From: Scytonema hofmannii PCC 7110
Lineage (GTDB): Bacteria; Cyanobacteriota; Cyanobacteriia; Cyanobacteriales; Nostocaceae
Direction: 5' to 3'
Assembly: GCF_000346485.2 (NCBI RefSeq)
Contig: NZ_KQ976354.1
Location: forward strand, 6,351,266 to 6,415,265
Length of the DNA stretch: 64,000 nt
Part shown: one piece after another, positions 18,395 through 28,357 of the stretch
Numbering within the stretch: position 1 is the stretch's first letter
How the letters are laid out: the number at the start of each line of letters is the position of its first letter
Notes under the pieces: generated by a model
Told to the model about the DNA's origin: nothing
What the model saw: only the letters and a program-made list of their open reading frames with translations
Database searches by the model: none
Program-made: the position numbers and the translations under genes

Positions 18395-21118
18395 ATGCTA
18401 AAAATCAAAGTTTTTAATTATCAAACAGGTGAGATCCATCCAATAGATCTAACACCAGAAACAACCAGTAAAGGTCAGTGTACTATTGGGCGAGCCTTGA
18501 ACTGTGACTTAGTTCTGGTTAGCCCTGAGGTAAGTCGCATACACGGCAGAATTATCTACCAAAATGGGGATTATTATTTTACCGATCTGTGTAGTCGGAT
18601 TGGTTCCCGAATCAACAACGAAGACGTTCAAGCTAACCAGAGCTACATCTTGTCAAAGAATGATGTCATCCGCATCGGGGGATTTGTCATCCTTGTTGAA
18701 TCGGTGGAAGCATCTTCGATAAGAGACGCCTCCCTTGGTAGGAGACAAGGTAGCGATCGCCATTGGACAAAGGATGAGTTGCTTGTTCGATGTGTGGGGG
18801 TGGTTGATGAAACTGCAGACATCAAGACATTTTCCTTTGCGGCTGAGTCATCGCTGCCGTTTACTTATAAGCCCGGACAGTTTGTTACCCTAGAGTTGGA
18901 CATTGATGGAGACCCGGTTTTAGGCTCTTACTTCATCTCCTCTACCCCTTCAAGACCCCACAGCTTGGAAATTACTGTCAAGCGCGTCGGACATGCTACT
19001 GATTCCCGCAATAGACAACTGGCTCTGGTTTCTAATTGGTTGCACGATCGCATCACTATCGGCAGTACGGTAAAATTAGTTGGCGGTGCGATGGGGGACT
19101 TTACCTGTTGTGATAAACCGTCGCAAAAACTGTTAATGATTTCATCTGGGAACGGTATCATCCCAATCATGTCGATGACGCGGTGGGTTAGCGATACATT
19201 CTCAGCTGAGTCCGATCTTCTCTTTTTCCATAGCGCCCGCAGTCCCCGTGATATCATCTTCCGGCGGGAATTAGAGTTAATGGCAGCACGTATGCCCAAA
19301 TTCCGTCTGGCAATGACCATGACTCATCCAGAACCTGGTGAAGTTTGGATGGGCTTGACTGGTAGAGTTACCGAAGCAATGCTGCAAACGATTGCTCCAG
19401 ACTTTCAAGAACGTACAGTTTATATTTGCGGACCAGATAGTTTTCTGCAAGCGGTGAAAGCCATGCTAGAGTCTCTCGCTTTCCCCATGGAGAACTACTA
19501 CGAGGAAAAACTAGCAGCACCAAAAAAGGGGCAAAACGCCCTGAAATCCTCAGAAAAGAAACCACTATTGCTGCCGCCTAGCGATCGGTTTCAGCATGGG
19601 TTTCAGGGCAGTGAAGAACCTACGGTGATTAGATTTCCCTATCAGGGGACGCCACAAGACGATGCTACAGTTGTTCCCTTCAATCGAGGGATGTCACAAG
19701 ATGAGGCTACAGTTGTTCCCTTCAATCGGGGAACGCCACAAGACGACGCTACAGTTGTTCCTCTCAATCGAGGGACACCACATGATTCTGCTAGAGCACA
19801 TCAATCGGCTAAGCCAGTTACAGCAACATACGAGAAAAGCGTTGAAGCGAGAGTCCAGGATAAAAACGGCGCACAAACCGCAGTAGAGGAGCTATCAATT
19901 CCATTGAATGAGTTGTTCCCTGAAGCAAGTGGTTATGCACCCAAATTAGTTTCAAATTCTCCATTTTCCACTGGATTACCAGCCTTATACATCATCGGAT
20001 TCCTGTCTGGTCTATCGATGGGGCTTTTTAGTCCCTTTATTTCAACAATCATGTCTCAACATAAAGTTTCTGAAATTTTGATAGGTGCAAATTCTACATT
20101 GTACTATCTTGCCATTACTTTGGGAACCCCCGTTGTAGCAAAGATGTTGCCCCGAATAGGGCTGCGTCGAACGATGATGTTTGGCTTGGCACTCATGGGT
20201 TTGACTGCTCCTCTGTTTACCATGACCACAGAAGTATCATTGTGGTTTATTATACGTGCTGTTATGGGTATTGCTTGCAGTTTGTACTTCGTTAGTGGAC
20301 AAACAGGATTAAACCACTTTTGCCGTGAAAGCAATCGGGCGATAGCTAATGGTTTGTATGCTCTTACCTTTAGCTTAGGATTCGGCATTGGTCCTGCGAT
20401 CGCTTCGGTCTTCTATAAATTTTCACCAACACTTGCTTTTTCTTTGGGTAGTCTTTTAATTTTCAGTGGCATACTAGTCGTCTTGATAGGTATACCTGAA
20501 ACGGTTGTTGTTTTTCAACCGTCATCACGTACCGGAATTTTCAAAAAGCTGTCAGTTCCTCTTTTCGGTGCATTTGCTTTTGGTTTTGCTGAAGCAGTTC
20601 TAGTCTCTCTATACCCGGTGTATCTTCTTCAAGAAAATTACAATGTGGATCAGATAGGCTATACCTTTTCTGTTTTCGTCATTGGAGGACTGCTTGCCAT
20701 TATTCCCATAACACATTTTGCAGATAGATTTGGCAAAATCAAGATTCTTTTAATAAATGTGTGCATCGTCATATTATCTATTTTGTCGCTTTCACTAACC
20801 CAGAACTTTGTTGCTGTCCAGATATTGACCTTTATCGCTGGAGCTAGCTTGACTCCTATTTTTCCACTAGCATTAGCACTGATTGGAGAAAAACTTTCCA
20901 GAGATGAATTATCTTCTGGAAGCGCCTTGTTTACAGCCGTTTACAGTTTTGGATGTACAGTCGGACCTATACTCTCTTCCGTAGTTATGCAAATTTTGGA
21001 TAGAAATTTCATATTTAGCCTGGTGCTAATGCTATTTTCACTCTTTACGATCCAATTAATGACAAAATTAATGACAAAACAGCAAACAATGAAGCCCATA
21101 GCTGATGGCGTATTTTAA
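18395..21118 (+). CDS. FHA - ferredoxin-reductase-like - MFS transporter fusion
   Basis: Three modules in one 907-residue protein. Residues 20-105 are an FHA domain (IGR, SRIHG, then GS..N), which binds phosphothreonine peptides. Residues 125-370 are an FAD/NAD(P)H oxidoreductase of the ferredoxin-reductase fold: SYFISS for flavin binding, SSGNGIIP for the nucleotide loop and YICGPDSF near the end. No [2Fe-2S] domain follows. Residues 375-525 are a linker with three 14-residue tandem units (418-459), each carrying D-[DE]-A-T-V-V-P. Residues 527-900 form about 12 membrane helices of an MFS transporter (LPALYIIGFLSGLS onward). It lies 559 bp after the NRPS gene in the same direction and probably exports or redox-tailors the product. 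The arginine common in the flavin motif is missing. Whether the fusion is one polypeptide in vivo is unproven, but the frame is clean. Confidence 0.88.
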   Translation: MLKIKVFNYQTGEIHPIDLTPETTSKGQCTIGRALNCDLVLVSPEVSRIHGRIIYQNGDYYFTDLCSRIGSRINNEDVQANQSYILSKNDVIRIGGFVILVESVEASSIRDASLGRRQGSDRHWTKDELLVRCVGVVDETADIKTFSFAAESSLPFTYKPGQFVTLELDIDGDPVLGSYFISSTPSRPHSLEITVKRVGHATDSRNRQLALVSNWLHDRITIGSTVKLVGGAMGDFTCCDKPSQKLLMISSGNGIIPIMSMTRWVSDTFSAESDLLFFHSARSPRDIIFRRELELMAARMPKFRLAMTMTHPEPGEVWMGLTGRVTEAMLQTIAPDFQERTVYICGPDSFLQAVKAMLESLAFPMENYYEEKLAAPKKGQNALKSSEKKPLLLPPSDRFQHGFQGSEEPTVIRFPYQGTPQDDATVVPFNRGMSQDEATVVPFNRGTPQDDATVVPLNRGTPHDSARAHQSAKPVTATYEKSVEARVQDKNGAQTAVEELSIPLNELFPEASGYAPKLVSNSPFSTGLPALYIIGFLSGLSMGLFSPFISTIMSQHKVSEILIGANSTLYYLAITLGTPVVAKMLPRIGLRRTMMFGLALMGLTAPLFTMTTEVSLWFIIRAVMGIACSLYFVSGQTGLNHFCRESNRAIANGLYALTFSLGFGIGPAIASVFYKFSPTLAFSLGSLLIFSGILVVLIGIPETVVVFQPSSRTGIFKKLSVPLFGAFAFGFAEAVLVSLYPVYLLQENYNVDQIGYTFSVFVIGGLLAIIPITHFADRFGKIKILLINVCIVILSILSLSLTQNFVAVQILTFIAGASLTPIFPLALALIGEKLSRDELSSGSALFTAVYSFGCTVGPILSSVVMQILDRNFIFSLVLMLFSLFTIQLMTKLMTKQQTMKPIADGVF
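19646..19771 (+). repeat. Three 42-bp tandem repeats coding DDATVVP units
   Basis: Units start at 19646, 19688 and 19730, each 14 codons, followed by a decayed fourth (PHDSARA) at 19772. The Thr in the middle of DDATVVP or DEATVVP is invariant in the three full units. Confidence 0.9.
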
Positions 21119-21187
21119 GAAGGCAGGCGGAACAGAGGGTATTACTTATCACCTTCAATACTTATTCCTCCCTCTGCCTCCTGCCTT
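21119..21187. terminator. Imperfect hairpin after the FHA-MFS gene
   Basis: AAGGCAGGCGG...CAGAGGG pairs with CCCTCTGCCTCCTGCCTT. It starts directly at the stop codon and could end the PKS-NRPS transcript, although no strong T-tract follows. The rest of 21188-21587 is AT-rich with no recognisable gene. Confidence 0.4.
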
Positions 21188-21587
21188 TCCCCGATAAAAT
21201 ATACAAATTCAACAATAATCTTTTTTGATTGGTTGAAGAATATAAAAGCGCTTATGACTTCCTTGACAATACAACATTTGCTACAGTTTATAGTATTATT
21301 GATAGTTAGATATGTTGGATGCAGCAATAACCTATTGACTTTGATGATGTAGTCAACTTTGCCGAAAACCTTTCTGAGAAAGATGAGGTTTTGTTGATAA
21401 CATAATTATTGACAATTAGGGAACGGAAGTAAGTGCGTGCATGCATGCGGTAACGCAAGTACCTATATCAAAATTGACTATTTATTGTGGTTGTGTTAAT
21501 TCAAGGATATTGCAACTGTGTTTTGGGTTACCCAAACATCCTCTAAGATTTGAACACGATTTCTATCATTTTGTGAGAACTTTAATT

Positions 21588-22331
21588 ATGCGTAATCGCT
21601 TCCTTTGTGTACTTTTCGGGGTGGCTGCTACCGTTGCAGTGCATGCACCTCTAAATGTTCGGGCTGAAGCCAAAATCTATGAAGAAATCTCTGGTAAAGA
21701 GAATCTCAACCTCGATGCAGGGACACTCAATATACTAGAGTCTATAGGTCTATCTTTAGATTCAGTTGAGAGTACAGCGATACCAGATCCGGGTTACACT
21801 TACGCCTTTGCCCTGCTTCCTCCTAGCTCCAATCCTAATATTCGAGGTACTAGTTTTACCTTTAGCTACGACGATGTGACAAAGGCATACATTCCTCTAA
21901 GAGGATCGGAAGAGTTTGCTGGCACGATAAAATTCAATGTAGATACAAATAAGCTTGCGCTGCCTCCTCAATTCACAATCGGAGGTCTCTCCACCACCTT
22001 CACTCCTGATTTTAGATTTTTTGCTACAGATCCAGTGACTACAGGTTTACGTCTTTTCGATGTAGTATCATCAGGGAGTCCAAATATCAATCTTAATAGC
22101 CAAACTTGGACGCTTGATGGCTTAAAGCTAAACATATCTCAAGAGTTTAACGATTTTCTTGTAGCGGCTGGGGCAGACAGGCAAGTTACAGGTTTAAATT
22201 TTGCTGATGCACAAGGGCAAAGAGCTTTTAGAGAGGTTAGTACGACTAAGGTTCCAGAACCTAGCAGTGTGGTAGCAATCTTAATGGTTGGTGCGGCGAT
22301 CGCTGCACGCAAGTTGCGTCAATCGGCTTAA
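21588..22331 (+). CDS. PEP-CTERM sorting domain protein (first of three)
   Basis: Exported protein of 247 residues. The ATG at 21588 is chosen because it places a signal peptide (MRNRFLCVLFGVAATVAV...) at the N-terminus. The frame is open for 49 more codons upstream but these lack signal character. The C-terminus has VPEPSSVVAILMVGAA plus a basic tail, the PEP-CTERM signal that is processed by exosortase in families of this type. The body between has no fold I recognise and is rich in beta-type segments. It is related only weakly to the next two proteins. No exosortase gene is in this window. Confidence 0.85.
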   Translation: MRNRFLCVLFGVAATVAVHAPLNVRAEAKIYEEISGKENLNLDAGTLNILESIGLSLDSVESTAIPDPGYTYAFALLPPSSNPNIRGTSFTFSYDDVTKAYIPLRGSEEFAGTIKFNVDTNKLALPPQFTIGGLSTTFTPDFRFFATDPVTTGLRLFDVVSSGSPNINLNSQTWTLDGLKLNISQEFNDFLVAAGADRQVTGLNFADAQGQRAFREVSTTKVPEPSSVVAILMVGAAIAARKLRQSA

Positions 22332-22477
22332 GTGAGATGTTCTGTCGCAAAATTTTTAGAGTCGTAACACCCCTGAGAACGCTCATTTTTGCAACAGAAC
22401 TTTATATCTGAAGCAGCAATTTTTACATATAGTCAGAAAAAAACGATCGTATTTCTTTTAGCCTTGTTAAAACCTTT

Positions 22478-23440
22478 ATGCGTACATACCACCTGCCAAC
22501 ATTTCTAGGATTAACTGTCACTATCGCAGTGTCTGCTCCTCTATCTGCTCGAGCTGCAACTTTTAACTTTGACCTACTGCAAAATATCTCATCACGACCA
22601 ATCGACTCTGCTTATACACTAACCTTAGATGGACGTCCTTCTGAGAACCAGGGGTATTCAGCTTTCTCCAGCATAGATCCTAATTCCCTAGAGTTTGGTC
22701 ATAGAGATATCAGCTTAAATGCGTCAGGCAATGGAGCTCCCTATTACACAACAGGTCGGCAAGGAAGCCCTGAAGAGCCTCCGAGCAATGCTACCAGAAC
22801 ATCAAGTGTCACTGAAATTGCTGGTTTCCCAACTCTTAGCAACTATCTGACAAATAACGGAGCCACTCTAAGTAATCTTGGTTTTAGTTTTGGACAAAAA
22901 AGTGACCGTAGTTTTACCACTACGTGGAATTTAGGTGAAGATAAGCTCGGTCAAGATTGGTTCGCCAGTCCAACTTCACGTATTGAAGAAAGAATTTATA
23001 CAGCTAATCCAGATGATGTTGAACTATTCCTCTCATATGGAACAGATAAATTAGTCAGTTTTGGATATTCTAAGATTTACTCAGTACTCGATTACGGTGC
23101 AACAACTCAAGTTTCAGATGATATTGACGTTGGTTTTACAGATCCAGTGAAGGCAACGAAAGTGACTGGGCTAAATCCATTTGCGGACGCATTAGCTAAC
23201 GCTTTTTTACAAGATGTTGCGACTGTAGGTGGTGGAGTCCAAGTCTTTATTGAAGATAACAATGTTGACGATAGTAATTTTGCTCGGGGTAACGGATTCA
23301 ATATATTCAATCTTCGATTTGTGGGATCTCTTAAAGCAGTACCAATACCCGAACCCTCTTCAGCATTAGCATTATTGATGTTTGGGGCTTTGGGTGCAAT
23401 TTCTCATCTAAAAAAACAGAATAAAAAGCAGAATTCTTAA
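22478..23440 (+). CDS. PEP-CTERM sorting domain protein (second)
   Basis: 320 residues with a signal peptide ending near SARA-ATF and a C-terminal IPEPSSALALLMFGALGA segment followed by lysines. The mature part shares long stretches with the next gene (NLGEDKLGQDWFASP, then EERIY.ANP.DVE), so the two are tandem duplicates. It may be a secreted surface or sheath protein. The family is unnamed to me. The spacing from the previous stop is 146 bp. Confidence 0.87.
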   Translation: MRTYHLPTFLGLTVTIAVSAPLSARAATFNFDLLQNISSRPIDSAYTLTLDGRPSENQGYSAFSSIDPNSLEFGHRDISLNASGNGAPYYTTGRQGSPEEPPSNATRTSSVTEIAGFPTLSNYLTNNGATLSNLGFSFGQKSDRSFTTTWNLGEDKLGQDWFASPTSRIEERIYTANPDDVELFLSYGTDKLVSFGYSKIYSVLDYGATTQVSDDIDVGFTDPVKATKVTGLNPFADALANAFLQDVATVGGGVQVFIEDNNVDDSNFARGNGFNIFNLRFVGSLKAVPIPEPSSALALLMFGALGAISHLKKQNKKQNS

Positions 23441-23564
23441 ATTGAGATTGACTTTATCTACTAGGATTTAAGTAAAGTCACTACTCATTTATCGAGCAAC
23501 TTTAACAGCACTGTTGCCAAAGCCAAACTAGTCCCAACGTTATTCATAGGAATTTGTTCAAAAT

Positions 23565-24533
23565 ATGCGTAAGTCTTGTCTTTCTCTATTTCTAGGACTG
23601 ACTGCTACTGCCACAGTCTTGACACCCATAAATGTCCAAGCGGCAACTTTTGACTACAGCAAAATTAAAAATCTCCCGCTGACACCTATTGACTCTAATT
23701 ACGTACTCGACTTTTTTGGAGATATTTCTCAAAATGAGGGATATGCACTTGTAAATAATCTAGATCCTAATGCCCCTGACGCAGGTCATGAAAGCACAGC
23801 CTTGAATGCACTGCCAGGTAGCGCAGGCTATTATACAATGGGACGCAATGTCAGTCCTATTCCAAACGGTGCTACCCGCTCGGCAACTTTACAAAGCATC
23901 AAGGGCTTCCCTAATCTTTCTAACTACCTAAACAGTAACAATATTCCGCTTAGTAGTATTGGCTATAGCTATGGTCAAAAAAGCGCTCGAGATTTTACAA
24001 AAGCGTTGAATTTAGGTGAAGATAAGCTCGGTCAAGATTGGTTTGCCAGTCCGGATTCACCTATTGAAGAAAGAATTTATCGAGCTAATCCAGAGGATGT
24101 GGAGGTATATTTAACCTATGGAACTACTAAGTTCCTTACTTTAGGTTATACACCCATTTACTTTGCTGTAGACAACGGTCCTACACCAGGCGTCACCGAT
24201 AATTTTAATGTTTTTTGGGACAACCCAAGTCCAGCGTTCAAAGTTGCTGGTTTAGATCCCTTAGCGTCAGGATTGGCTGATGCTTTTCTACTCGATTTGG
24301 CTGCTGCTGGTGGAAGTATTCAGTCGGTTTCTGAAGACCCCGCAGTTCAAGCAGACTTTGCTGAGTTCAACGAATATGATGTAACCTTTGTTAACTTTCC
24401 ATTACAACTGAGGGCAGTCAGTAGCAGAAATGTACCTGAACCCTTGTCAGTCTTAGGATTGTTAATGTTTGGCGCTTTAGGTGCAGTAACTCGTGTTGCA
24501 AAACTTCGCTCATCTCATCAAAAAATGTCGTAA
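23565..24533 (+). CDS. PEP-CTERM sorting domain protein (third, paralogue of the second)
   Basis: 322 residues with signal peptide MRKSCLSLFLGLTATATVL and C-terminal VPEPLSVLGLLMFGALGA. It shares with its neighbour the NLGEDKLGQDWFASP block at the same distance from both ends, the TIDSxY start of the mature domain and a conserved Ala-Asp-Ala-Phe-Leu near residue 235. The pair probably arose by local duplication. Function unknown beyond secretion and anchoring. Confidence 0.87.
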   Translation: MRKSCLSLFLGLTATATVLTPINVQAATFDYSKIKNLPLTPIDSNYVLDFFGDISQNEGYALVNNLDPNAPDAGHESTALNALPGSAGYYTMGRNVSPIPNGATRSATLQSIKGFPNLSNYLNSNNIPLSSIGYSYGQKSARDFTKALNLGEDKLGQDWFASPDSPIEERIYRANPEDVEVYLTYGTTKFLTLGYTPIYFAVDNGPTPGVTDNFNVFWDNPSPAFKVAGLDPLASGLADAFLLDLAAAGGSIQSVSEDPAVQADFAEFNEYDVTFVNFPLQLRAVSSRNVPEPLSVLGLLMFGALGAVTRVAKLRSSHQKMS

Positions 24534-24552
24534 TACTTAACGTGAGTTGGAC

Positions 24553-24700
24553 AGACCTCACACTCACTCCTCTCTCTCCTTCTAGGAGAGGGAGGAGCAA
24601 CGTTAGAATCATGGTTTGAAGCCCCTCTCCTTGTAGGAGAGGGGTTTGGGGTGAGGTCTGCTTTGGCTAGTTGTCGAGTGGGCATTGCCCACCCTACACC
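24553..24700. repeat. Facing CTCTCCTTCTAGGAGAGG and CCCCTCTCCTTGTAGGAG hairpins
   Basis: Two short perfect hairpins lie between the convergent PEP-CTERM and response regulator genes. The second is followed by GGGTTTGGGGTGAGG, the usual cyanobacterial interspersed form. They may serve as a bidirectional terminator. Confidence 0.55.
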
Positions 24701-24780
24701 TTTTTCACGATTGGTGATGAAATTTTTCATTGGGGCTGCTCGCGCTCTAGCTGAAGGAGGCACTTGCGGTAAGCCTATAG

Positions 24781-25572
24781 CTACTTACGGTGCGTGTTTC
24801 TCCACTGTTTTGGAGATATGGAGTAGATCTGGCGAAATCGACGGATGAAATGACCTGCATCTGGATAACCTACCTGAGCAGCAATTTGATTGACGGGTTC
24901 ATCAGTCTTTAAAAGCAACATACGCGCTTCTACCATCTGGCGCTCGACAATCCAGTTGTATACTGTCTTATCAGTTTGACGTTTGACTAAATTGGTTAAA
25001 TAAGCAGTAGAATAACCAACAGCCTCAGCGACATCACTGAGGCTTATTTGTTTGTCGTAATTTTCTTCGATAAATTGGAAGACTGGATTGAGTTGCGGAA
25101 AGTTGTCAGGAAAAATTGATTGAGGGTCTGGTACGATCGCCGTATTAATAGACTGTGACTCTCGAATGGTTTGACTTTCAGTAGAATACCACTGCTTGAT
25201 AACTGTCTGTTTTTCCAGTTGAATGGCGATCGCTCGCAATAACTCCTCGACTTTACAGGGCTTAGTCAGATAATCATCTGCTCCGAGTTCCATTCCCTGA
25301 CGCAGTTCGGCTTTGGCAATTTTAGCAGTGAGAAAAATGAAGGGAATCACTGCTGTGAGAGGTTCTTGTCTAAGTGTCTTCAGCACTCCATAACCATCAA
25401 GTTCGGGCATTTGAATGTCGCAAATCACCAAATCCGGTAAATGCTCTTTTGCCAACTGAACACCAACAAGACCATTTTCAGCACCAATGACGTTGTAACC
25501 ATCAGTTTTAAGACTATTTAAAAAGAGATTGCGAGTTCGTGTCTCATTTTCAATTATCAGAATCTTTTTCAT
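24781..25572 (-). CDS. Response regulator with AraC-type DNA-binding domain
   Basis: 263 residues. The receiver domain (1-120) has the acidic pair near residues 8-10, Asp52 in VICDIQMPE as phosphoacceptor, the Thr of FLTAK and Lys in LTKP. The AraC/XylS helix-turn-helix pair occupies residues 165-260, with ISLSDVAEAVGYSTAYLTNL and then the second helix around VNQIAAQVGYPDAGHFIRRF. It lies 47 bp after the histidine kinase gene on the same strand, so kinase and regulator form a two-component operon. Its targets cannot be read from the sequence; the convergent PEP-CTERM genes are neighbours only. Confidence 0.93.
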   Translation of the reverse strand: MKKILIIENETRTRNLFLNSLKTDGYNVIGAENGLVGVQLAKEHLPDLVICDIQMPELDGYGVLKTLRQEPLTAVIPFIFLTAKIAKAELRQGMELGADDYLTKPCKVEELLRAIAIQLEKQTVIKQWYSTESQTIRESQSINTAIVPDPQSIFPDNFPQLNPVFQFIEENYDKQISLSDVAEAVGYSTAYLTNLVKRQTDKTVYNWIVERQMVEARMLLLKTDEPVNQIAAQVGYPDAGHFIRRFRQIYSISPKQWRNTHRK

Positions 25573-25619
25573 AATCTTCTCTGTTATCCGCCGAGCTAGT
25601 GAAATTAAGAGGGAGAGCG

Positions 25620-27770
25620 CTACTGAGTCTTCATTGGTTCACTCCGTAGTGGCAAGGTAACAATAAACGTAGTGCCTACTCCAACAGTACTGTTTACACA
25701 AATTTGACCCCCATGTAAATCGACAAATTTTTTGACAACTGATAGCCCCAGCCCTGTACCTTGTATCTCGCCAACATTACTAGCCCGATGAAATGGCTCA
25801 AATAATTGTTGTCGATCTGCTAATGGAATACCAATTCCTTTGTCGCTAATCTGAAAAACCAAGTTCTCATTTTGACAAAACAATTGCAAATCAATTTGAC
25901 TGTTTGACGGGGAATATTTCATAGCATTTGAGAGCAAATTTGTCAGAATGGGCTGTAGCAGGTTCTTATCTACGCAAGCTGTTAAACACTCACCTTGACT
26001 CACAAAAGAAAAGACGTGCTGACCGCTGTCTTGCATTTGCATTTCTACTAGTAAGTGACGACACAATTGCGCTACATCAAGTCGTTGTGGAGCGAATTTT
26101 CGTTTTCCTGCTTCCGCCCCACCAATAAATAAAGCCTGATCTAACAATGAATTTAGCTGTTCAACGTCTGTTTCAATACCGTAGAGATACTCAAGTTTTT
26201 CCTCCTCAGTCCATTTGTGACCATAGCGTCTCAGCGAACTGGTAGAAAAAGAAATGTTGTTCAAGGGAGTGCGAAATTCATGGGAAACTATCGAGATAAA
26301 ACGTGCTCGAAGTTCGCTAAGTTCTTTTTCTTGTTCTAGAGCCTGTCTAATGTCTACTTCCGCTTGTTTGTGCTTGGTAATATCGATAGCTGTTCCTAAT
26401 ACAGCTAACTTTCCTTCAAACTCAATTGAACCAATACAGCAATTCAACCAACGCTCTTCACCATTTTTGGTCAGAATCTTAATCTCCTCCTCACAGTGCT
26501 TGATTTCTTCAGATTGGACCAAATCTGATTGATTCTGTTGATGTAATTGTTTGCGCTCTTTTATTAATTCCCAAATATCAGGGTGAGCTAATAACTCTTC
26601 TCTTTTGTAGCCTGTTATATATTCCGCAGCTGGATTGACATAACAAAACTGTGTCCCTTGTTGAATAAATATGATGACGTTAGTCATTTCTGCCAAAGTG
26701 CGAAATCTAGCTTCGCTTTGGCATAGTGCTTCTTCAATTCGCTTGCGTTCTGTAATATCTTCAGTCACAACATGAAAATATTTTGCAGATCCGTCAGGGT
26801 TTCGGATGAGAGAAACAGTTGTATGAATCCAAACATAAGAAGAATCTTTGCAAATGTATCGCTTCTCCATTGAGTAAGTCTGAATTTCATTTGCTAATAC
26901 TTGACAAACATACTCTAATTCAGTTTTAAGGTCGTCAGGATGGGTAATAGCTGGACAAGTTCGATCGAGCAACTCTTTTGATGTATAACCCACAATCTCA
27001 CAAAACTTTTGGTTAACTAGTATAAAGTGTCCATCTGTTCCCACATGGGCTAAGCCGACAGCCGCCTGATTGAACGCGGCGCGAAACCGTTCTTCACTTT
27101 CTTGCAGTGCTGACTCTACCTGTTTGCGATCGCTAATCTCGTAACACAATAGCTCGTTAACATTCTTTAATTCAGCAGTACATTTTTGAACTTTGAACTC
27201 TAATGGTTCAGCAGCCATGTTTCCAGAGTAGGTCAAATCTACAAGATCGGGGCTAAAAAACTCAGTTTCTTCAGGTGTACTTAACGAAGTTTTGGTCTTT
27301 TTTCCAAACCAAACTGGGTTTTTGAGGTGATTTGAGTGATACTCTGGGACTGTTTCTATCTGCTGGTCTTTAGTGATATTGCTAACCATTAGACAAGCAC
27401 ACTCCCTATCGTAGTATTTCAAATAGGTCACGGAGATCTCCACCGGAAAACTCCAGCCTTCTTTAGTTTGATGCAGAGCTTTTAAGGTCAAAAAGCGTTG
27501 TTGTTTGATTTTTTTCCAGTAATTAGACCAACCTTTTCCGCAAAAGAGGGGATTAAGGTTATCTACTCTCATGGAGAGGAATTCTTCACGGGAATAGCCA
27601 GTCGTGACACAAGCTGAATTGTTTACGTAAAGAAATCGTGCTTCTGGATCTACCCAGAAAACAGCAACTGCGGTACGATCTAAAAATAATTTAGCCAACT
27701 GCAATTCTTCTTCTGGCTGTAGTATGCATCCAATCTGACTTTGCTCTAAAACAAAATTATTAAAAACCAT
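25620..27770 (-). CDS. PAS-domain sensor histidine kinase
   Basis: 716 residues with no membrane segment, so likely cytoplasmic. Three PAS/PAC units are visible: about 20-135 (ARFLYVNNSACVTTGY), 220-345 (FILVNQKFCEIVGYTSKELL) and 345-470 (FCYVNPAAEYITGYKREELL). The HisKA domain has SHEFRTPLNN with His497 as phosphoacceptor. The ATPase part shows NLLSNAMKYSPS (N box), ISDKGIGIPL, then GTGLGLSVVK. It is first in the two-gene operon with the AraC-type regulator. The sensed signal is unknown. Confidence 0.93.
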   Translation of the reverse strand: MVFNNFVLEQSQIGCILQPEEELQLAKLFLDRTAVAVFWVDPEARFLYVNNSACVTTGYSREEFLSMRVDNLNPLFCGKGWSNYWKKIKQQRFLTLKALHQTKEGWSFPVEISVTYLKYYDRECACLMVSNITKDQQIETVPEYHSNHLKNPVWFGKKTKTSLSTPEETEFFSPDLVDLTYSGNMAAEPLEFKVQKCTAELKNVNELLCYEISDRKQVESALQESEERFRAAFNQAAVGLAHVGTDGHFILVNQKFCEIVGYTSKELLDRTCPAITHPDDLKTELEYVCQVLANEIQTYSMEKRYICKDSSYVWIHTTVSLIRNPDGSAKYFHVVTEDITERKRIEEALCQSEARFRTLAEMTNVIIFIQQGTQFCYVNPAAEYITGYKREELLAHPDIWELIKERKQLHQQNQSDLVQSEEIKHCEEEIKILTKNGEERWLNCCIGSIEFEGKLAVLGTAIDITKHKQAEVDIRQALEQEKELSELRARFISIVSHEFRTPLNNISFSTSSLRRYGHKWTEEEKLEYLYGIETDVEQLNSLLDQALFIGGAEAGKRKFAPQRLDVAQLCRHLLVEMQMQDSGQHVFSFVSQGECLTACVDKNLLQPILTNLLSNAMKYSPSNSQIDLQLFCQNENLVFQISDKGIGIPLADRQQLFEPFHRASNVGEIQGTGLGLSVVKKFVDLHGGQICVNSTVGVGTTFIVTLPLRSEPMKTQ

Positions 27771-28320
27771 AATACCAGTTGTGAAACTCTGTTTTCTTTA
27801 CTGAAGAAAGCACCCAGGGCAGAGGGTATTTATGAAAGATTCTAAGATTTTATAGAATAACGTCCTCACTACCATTGGCTCATACGATCCAAAGCCCCTA
27901 AATTTATTTATGTCTAAAAAAATAGAGTGCAAACCTTACTAAATCCCCGTGCTGCGCGTAGAGATGGATAGCTGCCTTCTACCTTCTTAAGTGACAGTGA
28001 AACTAATACAGCCTGGTGTAAATATACATGAAAATATAAGATATTTTCTCATGCTTCCCCAACCCAAAGCTAATGTTTCATTTGTACTTCTTAAGTAAAG
28101 ACTCACAATAGATCTTGCTAATTACGCTCGTCTTTACAAAACTTTACAATGTCTGGTAATTAATAGAACAGGTGATGGGGGGATTTGTTTGGGTATGAAG
28201 ATGGCATTTTTGTCAAATATCCGTAGAAACAAGAATGTTTTTGTTTTCTTAGTGAGTTAGGATATATACTTAAGCAAATATTTAGCCTAGTCTCTGAAGT
28301 ATCTTTACAATATTCCAAGA

Positions 28321-28351
28321 GATCCCCGACTTCTTTGAGAACTCGGGGATC
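28321..28351. repeat. GATCCCCGA palindromic repeat
   Basis: GATCCCCGA and TCGGGGATC form a perfect 9-bp stem with a 13-base loop. It abuts the left end of the 450-bp element and GGGGATCTT recurs at the element's right edge (28817). Confidence 0.6.
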
Positions 28352-28357
28352 TTAGAG

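Noticed and set aside
21441-21587. 49-codon N-terminal extension of the first PEP-CTERM protein
   Set aside because: It would bury the signal peptide inside the protein; the ATG at 21588 gives a proper export signal.
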